The notes under the pieces were generated by a model that worked only from the letters and a program-made list of their open reading frames with translations, was not told the DNA's origin and ran no database searches. Position numbers and translations under genes: made by a program. Below are positions 1 to 4,834 of a stretch of DNA of 7,164 nucleotides, piece by piece; within the stretch, counting starts at the first letter, position 1, and the number at the start of each line of letters is the position of its first letter. Source of the DNA: Treponema sp. (GTDB taxonomy: Bacteria; Spirochaetota; Spirochaetia; Treponematales; Breznakiellaceae); NCBI GenBank assembly GCA_009776715.1, contig WRNF01000063.1, positions 1-7,164 on the forward strand, given 5' to 3'.

Positions 1-830
1 AGGTTAATTTCCCACTGCTTAGAATAGCCCGTAGAAAAATGGTCGGCTATTCTAATGAGTTCAGGATAATGATACTCGGTGTTATATTGAACATTAAGAG
101 AAGCACGGAATTGCCCGTCGTGAAATTCCTTGATGCTTTTTTCTTCTGCCATGATTAGGTCGAAAATTTTCGGAACCGTAGATGCTTTTATGTAAATAAA
201 GTTATTGGGATTGTTAACGCTAATGCCATTAACTATTTCAAATAATGCTGTACTACTTGTTGGGCTGGCAAAATAATCGTCTGTAGAAAACGTTACTTCT
301 AGCCGGTAATTAAGCATGTTCTGATTTTCCCACGCTTCCCAATGGTCTTCCCAGTCGCCGATGTCTATTTCAAGATCGCCTTCCTCCAGCCCTCGAACAT
401 CTATAGTATAACGACTGTTGTAATAGCCCTCTACTTCAAATATTATTGAGGCAGGGTAATTTAAAAAATCATTATAGCTAACTTTTAAGCGGTAACGGCA
501 GTTTCCAAATTGTTTAGTAAGAATTTGTTTTTCATAATATTTAATCATGGAATAAATGCCTGGAACAGTATACCAATTTGAATCTGGCTTAGTCCACCAA
601 GGATTATTGCTGCTGTCAAAAACACCGTTTTTTACAGTGACTTTTGCAGAACTTGAATTGTTCCTTCCCCTAAGCTTTATATTAATCATGTAATCAAGCA
701 GGTTTCTGGTATTCCACTTATCCAAATGGTATTCATAATCGCCTATGTCTATGTCGGCATCATAAGATAATGCGCAGGCCCCCATTACAATGCACAGAGG
801 CAAAAATATTAAACATTGCGCTGCTTCCAT
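1..830 (-). CDS. Lipoprotein with two tandem DUF6174-like modules (3' end beyond window)
   Basis: The frame stays open for 276 codons from ATG 828-830 to the left edge, so the C-terminus is missing. The start is supported by AAGGAG (complement 838-843) seven bases upstream. The N-terminus is hydrophobic and ends in a lipobox-like M-G-A-C (Cys19), suggesting an exported lipoprotein, although the usual basic n-region is absent (MEAAQ). The visible protein holds two similar modules, about residues 26-147 and 153-276. Each begins IDIGDxExHxxxW and then shows N-x-L-x-Y, an NG turn, TVPxI, and L-x-V-x-YN followed by YP. The pattern (W...Y, NG, TVP, YD/YN plus P) resembles DUF6174, a family of unknown function; this match is from memory. 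The gene begins 15 bases after the C10 protease stop and its ribosome site lies three bases past that stop, so the two are almost certainly co-transcribed. A role as partner or inhibitor of the protease is inference. Confidence 0.8.
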   Translation of the reverse strand, partial: MEAAQCLIFLPLCIVMGACALSYDADIDIGDYEYHLDKWNTRNLLDYMINIKLRGRNNSSSAKVTVKNGVFDSSNNPWWTKPDSNWYTVPGIYSMIKYYEKQILTKQFGNCRYRLKVSYNDFLNYPASIIFEVEGYYNSRYTIDVRGLEEGDLEIDIGDWEDHWEAWENQNMLNYRLEVTFSTDDYFASPTSSTALFEIVNGISVNNPNNFIYIKASTVPKIFDLIMAEEKSIKEFHDGQFRASLNVQYNTEYHYPELIRIADHFSTGYSKQWEIN

Positions 831-845
831 GGGTAATCTCCTTAT

Positions 846-2309
846 TTACTTTGGCGTTATGTCGGCAATTATTCGCGGGTTAAATGAATAATTCCCTTCT
901 TTTGTTGAACGGGGAAAATATGTATCATCTTGGTCATCCAAAGGTATCTTGTTTGTATTAAAGACGGCGCTGGCATACCAGCCATTGCCGGCTTCATACT
1001 CCCATCCCATATTACAATGCACGTAAACCTTAAGGGGGAGGTTAAACACAACGATGGGTTCAACCTCAACTTCACCGGTAAATTTATTTTTAAATTTTGA
1101 TAACATCCCCCGGTACCCGTCTATAACCCATGCATGCCCCTCTCCGGTGACTATTGGAATGCCTAAAATTTTTTTTCCGTCTGTATAGCCCTGAATCAGC
1201 ACTGGTTTCTTTTTATCTATTGATGATTGAATTATAGAATAATTATATTTTTTTGCATTCCCAGGGTCTTTATAACCCATGTTCCTAAAAGCTATTTTAG
1301 ATTTTATAGTGGTTTTAGCGGTTGTAGAAGGTTCATCTGTCTCTATTTTTCCTTTCTTATATTCTGCTTCTATAAGCCAACCTATTTCAAACATCAATAC
1401 GCTTACAAAATAATCATCGCTGCCGTTTATCATATTGTCCCAGTTATAAGCATAGTTAGTTTTAAAAATTGACATCTTCCCCGGCTTTTTGTGATAAGCC
1501 ATTATTTGCGCTATGGCGGTTGCTGTGCAGCCGGTTATGTATTCATAGCCCTGTGGAGGTTTTTTATTTTCATTTAAATATGCATTGTAGCGTTGATGCC
1601 ATTTAGTTTTCAGTAAAACACTGCTGTAATATCCGGGAGCAAGAACAAAATTTTCAATGTTACCGACTGTGGTTACCGGCAGGTTTATATTTCTGGCCTT
1701 CTTATAATTTTTCACAGAATTTTCTATGTCCGACTGGCTTATGCTGTTGTAAATTTCTATTGTTTCTTCGATGTAGGCATTCAGTTGTGAATAAAAAACA
1801 GCCAGAGGGGGTATATCATCGTCATAGTTCCCTGCATCCACCACCGCAAGGACTTCGCCAATGCGGGAATCGCCGCAGGTTAAGGCAAAACCGGTTTGCC
1901 CTGTTTCCTTGTTTTCCAGCGTAAACACATAAAACGGTATCTCGCCTGGACTAATAACCGGCCTGGCAGAACGCCGGTCTACAGTGGTTTCGGCAAAACC
2001 GGTTTCCACCGGGTGCATAAGTTTTGTCGTTTTGGTTATGGTATGCGTAGGCGCTGCCTGTATGCTTCGCTCTGTCTCTGAACCGTCATCTGCGTTTAAA
2101 AAATCCATCACATAAGAGGCCAGCGCCTCTTCGCTGACATGCGGGTTTTGTAAATACATTAGGGCAAGAACATCCTTCCTGTCCAGTTCTTCCGCATCCG
2201 GGCTGTTGGCAGCGGCGTTTTTTTTAACATCTGGCGCATCAAACAGGCTGCATCCGGTAAAAAACAGGCATAATAAAAGCACTGCATAAAGGAAAATCTT
2301 CTTTTTCAT
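846..2309 (-). CDS. Peptidase C10 (streptopain-like) cysteine protease lipoprotein precursor
   Basis: This is a 487-residue secreted papain-fold cysteine protease. Residues 1-20 are a lipoprotein signal (MKKK, hydrophobic core, lipobox FTGC, Cys20). Residues ~40-200 look like the C10 prodomain: PFYVFTLEN, GFAL, GDSRIGEVLAV and a Y-x-x-Q-L helix region, which in this family masks the active site. The catalytic domain follows. Cys261 lies in ITGCTATAIAQIMAYH, the C10 nucleophile motif, preceded by KWHQRYN. His392 lies in GHAWVIDGY. The closing HCN-M-GW motif (431-436) supplies Asn433. The motif is normally N-W-G-W, so Met434 replaces the usual first Trp. His392 and Asn433 are 41 residues apart, against about 16 between the equivalents in streptopain (from memory), because of a linker with KNKFTGEVEVE. 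The start has GGAGG six bases upstream (complement 2316-2320). It is the first gene of the operon with the two-module lipoprotein. Targets are unknown. Confidence 0.9.
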   Translation of the reverse strand: MKKKIFLYAVLLLCLFFTGCSLFDAPDVKKNAAANSPDAEELDRKDVLALMYLQNPHVSEEALASYVMDFLNADDGSETERSIQAAPTHTITKTTKLMHPVETGFAETTVDRRSARPVISPGEIPFYVFTLENKETGQTGFALTCGDSRIGEVLAVVDAGNYDDDIPPLAVFYSQLNAYIEETIEIYNSISQSDIENSVKNYKKARNINLPVTTVGNIENFVLAPGYYSSVLLKTKWHQRYNAYLNENKKPPQGYEYITGCTATAIAQIMAYHKKPGKMSIFKTNYAYNWDNMINGSDDYFVSVLMFEIGWLIEAEYKKGKIETDEPSTTAKTTIKSKIAFRNMGYKDPGNAKKYNYSIIQSSIDKKKPVLIQGYTDGKKILGIPIVTGEGHAWVIDGYRGMLSKFKNKFTGEVEVEPIVVFNLPLKVYVHCNMGWEYEAGNGWYASAVFNTNKIPLDDQDDTYFPRSTKEGNYSFNPRIIADITPK

Positions 2310-2338
2310 AAATTTCCTCCGTAAATGTAATTATTCTC

Positions 2339-2374
2339 TGTCTTTAATATAACAACTTTCTCTAAGAAAAACAA
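2339..2374 (-). promoter_or_regulatory. Promoter of the C10 protease operon
   Basis: On the minus strand, TTGTTT (complement 2369-2374) is followed after exactly 17 bases by TATATT (complement 2346-2351), a good sigma-70 pair. Transcription should start near 2339-2340, giving a leader of about 30 bases with GGAGG. No experimental support. Confidence 0.6.
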
Positions 2375-2409
2375 GTTTTTTTGAAAATTACTGCCAGAAT
2401 TAAGAAAAA

Positions 2410-2468
2410 ATGTCCAATTCCAGCAAAGGGACATAATGAACCTCACTTCAGGGCGGGGGAGGTTCATT
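2410..2468. repeat. Two abutting inverted repeats between divergent promoters
   Basis: The first inverted repeat is ATGTCC (2410-2415) with GGACAT (2429-2434). The second starts at the next base: AATGAACCTC (2435-2444) with GAGGTTCATT (2459-2468), ten perfect base pairs around a 14-base G-rich loop. Both lie upstream of the -35 elements on either side, so neither predicted transcript contains them. They could be a regulator site or a remnant of a REP-like intergenic repeat. No T-run directly follows either stem, so they do not look like terminators. Confidence 0.55.
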
Positions 2469-2501
2469 GGAAGTTTAATGCGTTTTTTTATGGCGTGGAT
2501 G

Positions 2502-2531
2502 TTGTTTAATTGACGCTTACTATGCTACACT
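2502..2531 (+). promoter_or_regulatory. Promoter of the rhodanese lipoprotein gene
   Basis: TTGTTT (2502-2507) and TACACT (2526-2531) are 18 bases apart. The -10 is preceded by TGC (2523-2525), the extended -10 arrangement. An overlapping alternative is TTGACG (2510-2515) with TTAATA (2533-2538), 17 bases apart. Either gives a leader of roughly 35-45 bases ending in GGAGG. The exact pair is uncertain. Confidence 0.45.
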
Positions 2532-2579
2532 ATTAATACAAATAAAAAGGCTAAAAATTATTTAAACTGGAGGTTAGTC

Positions 2580-2972
2580 ATGCCAAAACAATATTATTTT
2601 TTATTTATGTGCATAAGCATACTTTCTGGATGTATAAGTGCAGAAATGCGTGGGACAGAGGGATATCATAGTATAACCGCTAAAGAGGCATACAAGATGA
2701 TATCGGAATTGGAGGAATATATAATTCTTGATGTACGGACTGAAAGCGAACGCCAAAAGAAATACATTCCCGGGTCTATATCTATACCTTTTCGTCAGAT
2801 AAAAGACCGCGCGGATAATGAATTACCCGATAAAAATGCTATGATTTTTGTACATTGCCTATCCGGAGGCAGAAGCACAATTGCTGCAAGGGAATTAATT
2901 AGTCTTGGATATACAAATGTCTATGATTTTAAAAAAATTACCAGATGGCCAGGTGAGCTAATAAGAGATTAA
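2580..2972 (+). CDS. Single-domain rhodanese lipoprotein
   Basis: This is a 130-residue exported protein made of one rhodanese domain, a fold that carries sulfur as a cysteine persulfide. The N-terminus is hydrophobic with lipobox LSGC (Cys18), so it is probably membrane-anchored outside the cytoplasm. Rhodanese signatures follow in order: the SITAKEAYKMI helix (31-41), ILDVRTESE (49-57), IPGSISIP (63-70), and the active-site loop HCLSGGRS (92-99) with catalytic Cys93 and Arg98. The C-terminal RWPGEL matches the usual aromatic-P-x-E ending. The GG normally found before that ending is KK here (118-119). The start has GGAGG (2569-2573) six bases upstream. The gene stands alone, divergent from the protease operon and convergent with the DHH gene. 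The sulfur donor and acceptor are unknown; an extracytoplasmic sulfur or thiol role is inference. Confidence 0.88.
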   Translation: MPKQYYFLFMCISILSGCISAEMRGTEGYHSITAKEAYKMISELEEYIILDVRTESERQKKYIPGSISIPFRQIKDRADNELPDKNAMIFVHCLSGGRSTIAARELISLGYTNVYDFKKITRWPGELIRD

Positions 2973-3020
2973 GAAACATATAATTATTCATTCGATGCAG
3001 TATTGCAATAATTAATTAAA

Positions 3021-3055
3021 ACACAAACCCAGAGATGGGGAACTTGATTTTGTGT
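3021..3055. terminator. Possible weak bidirectional terminator
   Basis: ACACAAA (3021-3027) pairs with TTTGTGT (3049-3055), enclosing a small inner CCC/GGG stem (3028-3030 with 3037-3040). On the minus strand the stem is followed by TTTAATTAATT, which suits termination of the DHH gene. On the plus strand the tail is ATTATATTTT. The stem is short and A+T-rich. Its place in the 96-base gap between convergent genes is the main support. A 10-base palindrome, TATTGCAATA (3001-3010), lies beside it. Confidence 0.35.
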
Positions 3056-3068
3056 ATTATATTTTAGG

Positions 3069-3974
3069 TCACCTAAGCTTTTCAAGAACCTCGGCAACAA
3101 CTTTGTCAGCTTCTTCGTAGGAAACCTGGCAGGTACCCACCTGTGTATGGCCGCCGCCGCCGTAACTGAGCATTAAGCTGCCGACATCAACGCTGGCTGT
3201 GCGGTTAATAATGCTATAACCGACAGTAACTGCAACAAAAGCTTTTTGGCGGCCATCAACAACCCACAGAGAGATATTTTGCTGGGGAAACAAAGTATAA
3301 ATTAAAAAACGGTTTCCTGCATTAATTGGATCAACTCCCCTAAGGTCTATAACTATGGCATTGCCGTCTGGTTTGGCATGTTCCAAAAGCATCTCGCGAA
3401 AAGCGGTTTCCTGTTCCCGGTATACTTCTACCCGTTCCTGGACATCGGGCATTTGCATAATTTCATCGATGTTTTTCTCGCCGCAGGCAGTGGCCAGTTT
3501 TTGCATTAGATCATAATTGCTGATGGTAAATTCTCGAAAACGTCCCAGTCCAGTCCTTGGATCCATGATATATCCAAGCAAAACCCATCCATGCGGCCGG
3601 AGAATTTCATCGGTGCTAAGGTTTGCCGAATCAACCTTATCTACGTAACGAATCATTTCCGAAAAACGCCCCAGTTTTTCGTCTCCGCCGTAATAATCAT
3701 ACACAACACGGGCACAGCTTGGAGCAAGCGTTGATACGCCTTCAAAAAAGAAATTTTGTCCCAGCCGTTCGCTTTCACTGGAATGGTGATCAAACCAAAG
3801 CTTACAGCCTTTTACATAAGGAATATTTGCAAGAATGTCATCATCGGTAATTTTTACCAATCCGTCTTGAATATCTTTAGGATGGACAAATTTCCATTCA
3901 TTTATAAAACCGAGATAATGCAAAATAGCCCCACAGGCTAAACCGTCAAAATCTGATCGTGTTACTAATCTCAT
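3069..3974 (-). CDS. DHH/DHHA1 family phosphoesterase (exopolyphosphatase/NrnA-like)
   Basis: This is a 301-residue cytoplasmic metal-dependent phosphoesterase. The N-terminal DHH domain shows motif I as RSDFDGLACGA (6-16; metal ligands Asp8 and Asp10) and the name-giving motif FDHHSSE (61-67; Asp62, His63, His64). A third acidic cluster, RYVDKVDSAN (109-118), probably completes the two-metal site. The C-terminal DHHA1 domain carries GGGGH (272-276), the substrate-binding glycine motif. Length and motifs are complete. Relatives hydrolyse polyphosphate, oligoribonucleotides (nanoRNA), pAp or cyclic-dinucleotide products; sequence alone does not decide which. The start has AGGTGG four bases upstream and a TATAAT box just before it. 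It is a single-gene transcript, separated from nrdG by the heptamer repeat region. Confidence 0.9.
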   Translation of the reverse strand: MRLVTRSDFDGLACGAILHYLGFINEWKFVHPKDIQDGLVKITDDDILANIPYVKGCKLWFDHHSSESERLGQNFFFEGVSTLAPSCARVVYDYYGGDEKLGRFSEMIRYVDKVDSANLSTDEILRPHGWVLLGYIMDPRTGLGRFREFTISNYDLMQKLATACGEKNIDEIMQMPDVQERVEVYREQETAFREMLLEHAKPDGNAIVIDLRGVDPINAGNRFLIYTLFPQQNISLWVVDGRQKAFVAVTVGYSIINRTASVDVGSLMLSYGGGGHTQVGTCQVSYEEADKVVAEVLEKLR

Positions 3975-3994
3975 ATTACCACCTACCAGCCTTA

Positions 3995-4023
3995 ATTATA
4001 CAATATTTTGTTTTTTTAATCTA
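3995..4023 (-). promoter_or_regulatory. Promoter of the DHH phosphoesterase gene
   Basis: A perfect TATAAT (complement 3995-4000) lies close upstream of the gene. At 17-base spacing the -35 position is TAGATT (complement 4018-4023), a poor match, and the spacer is an A-tract. The leader would be only about 14 bases. The -10 is convincing; the -35 is not. Confidence 0.5.
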
Positions 4024-4066
4024 TAGGTTTTTATTTTTTTCAAATTTTTGCTGCGGACCGTGTTCG

Positions 4067-4218
4067 GGGATCAGGGGGAACGGGGATCAGGGATCAGGGA
4101 TCAGGGATCAGGGAAAAGTGAGCAGTGAGCAGTGAACAAAGAGCAATTAGCAATTAGAAAAGAGCAAATGAAGACAGGGAGTAGTGAACAAAGAGCAATT
4201 AGCAATTAGAAAAGAGAA
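4067..4218 (+). repeat. Left heptamer repeat block
   Basis: From 4083 to 4180 the sequence reads as 14 consecutive 7-base units in one register: GGGATCA four times, GGGAAAA, GTGAGCA twice, GTGAACA, AAGAGCA, ATTAGCA, ATTAGAA, AAGAGCA, AATGAAG and ACAGGGA. After a three-base slip the order GTGAACA, AAGAGCA, ATTAGCA, ATTAGAA, AAGAGAA repeats (4184-4218). An extra GGGATCA lies at 4067-4073. Most units share A at position 4 and CA at positions 6-7. There is no coding frame of note. It resembles in kind the short tandem heptamer repeats known from cyanobacterial genomes. Confidence 0.85.
4131..4216 (+). repeat. 34-bp direct duplication inside the heptamer block
   Basis: Positions 4131-4164 and 4183-4216 are identical over 34 bases (beginning AGTGAACAAAGAGC), 52 bases apart. 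Similarity extends a few bases further on both sides with single mismatches. This looks like a recent segmental duplication within the array. Confidence 0.9.
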
Positions 4219-4251
4219 AATATTGAAGTATCAAGATTAGATAATAAACAA

Positions 4252-4314
4252 GGATATTTGCTATTTGCTCTTTGTTATTTGCTCTTTTGTCACTAACCCC
4301 TAACCCCTGACCCC
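4252..4314 (-). repeat. Right heptamer repeat block, inverted relative to the left one
   Basis: Read on the minus strand from 4314, nine units follow in perfect 7-base register: GGGGTCA, GGGGTTA twice, GTGACAA, AAGAGCA, AATAACA, AAGAGCA, AATAGCA, AATATCC. The succession from G-rich to GTGA-type to AAGAGCA to AATAGCA mirrors the left block, so the region is a large imperfect inverted repeat with its centre near 4219-4251. Perfect 12-base complementary pairs include 4158-4169 with 4277-4288, and 4135-4146 with 4265-4276. In the nrdDG transcript it could fold as a 3' hairpin. Confidence 0.8.
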
Positions 4315-4337
4315 TTTATTGAAGTTACAGACAAGTT

Positions 4338-4832
4338 TTATGCGCACCATAGCATAACGCGTTCATTTATCGCTGAAGCCGCAATGTCTATAACCCGCTG
4401 GTTTGATGAACCGCGAAACCGCAATCCTATATTCCGTAATTCATGCATATATTTTCCGTCAATTAATATATCGCTTTTTTTTAATAAATCCTGTATGCTG
4501 CTGTCTGTGTTTATTAATAATTGCTCATAAGTAAAACCTGTATAAGTAACAATATCTAAATTCATTTGATGGGCTGTATATGCTATTTCTGCAAGTTCTT
4601 CAGCTTGAAGAAAAGGTTCTCCTCCGGAAAAAGTGATGCCCCTTTTGTTTTTACAGTTTTTTTTTATTTTACGAATAACCTGCTTAACCGAATATTCTTC
4701 GCCGCTATTACAATCCCATGTTTCAGGATTTTGACAATAGGGGCATTGATGATGACAACCCTGCGCAAAAAGAACAATCCGCAATCCGGGGCCATCGACC
4801 ATACTGTCAAGTGTAATGCCTGATAACCTCAT
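4338..4832 (-). CDS. nrdG: Anaerobic ribonucleoside-triphosphate reductase activating protein
   Basis: This is a 164-residue radical-SAM enzyme that uses a 4Fe-4S cluster and S-adenosylmethionine to place the glycyl radical on NrdD. The cluster motif is present as C-x3-C-x2-C in GCHHQCPYCQNPETWD (Cys26, Cys30, Cys33). GITFSGGEPFLQ (65-76) gives the SAM-contacting GGE, and DILIDGKY (121-128) and FRGSSNQRVID (139-149) are typical NrdG segments. Length is close to other NrdG proteins. The start lies two bases after the nrdD stop with no strong ribosome site of its own. The nearest GAGG is 13 bases upstream inside nrdD, so translation is probably coupled to nrdD. No clear simple terminator follows; the heptamer inverted repeat begins 24 bases downstream. 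Confidence 0.96.
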   Translation of the reverse strand: MRLSGITLDSMVDGPGLRIVLFAQGCHHQCPYCQNPETWDCNSGEEYSVKQVIRKIKKNCKNKRGITFSGGEPFLQAEELAEIAYTAHQMNLDIVTYTGFTYEQLLINTDSSIQDLLKKSDILIDGKYMHELRNIGLRFRGSSNQRVIDIAASAINERVMLWCA

Positions 4833-4834
4833 GT

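Noticed and set aside
2436..2513. 25-codon plus-strand ORF with AAGGG a few bases upstream and a hydrophobic C-terminus
   Set aside because: It overlaps the inverted repeat and the rhodanese promoter, has no promoter of its own that I can find, and its length is within chance.
4067..4314. CRISPR array
   Set aside because: The units are 7 bases long and contiguous, without unique spacers of regular length, and no cas genes are in the window.
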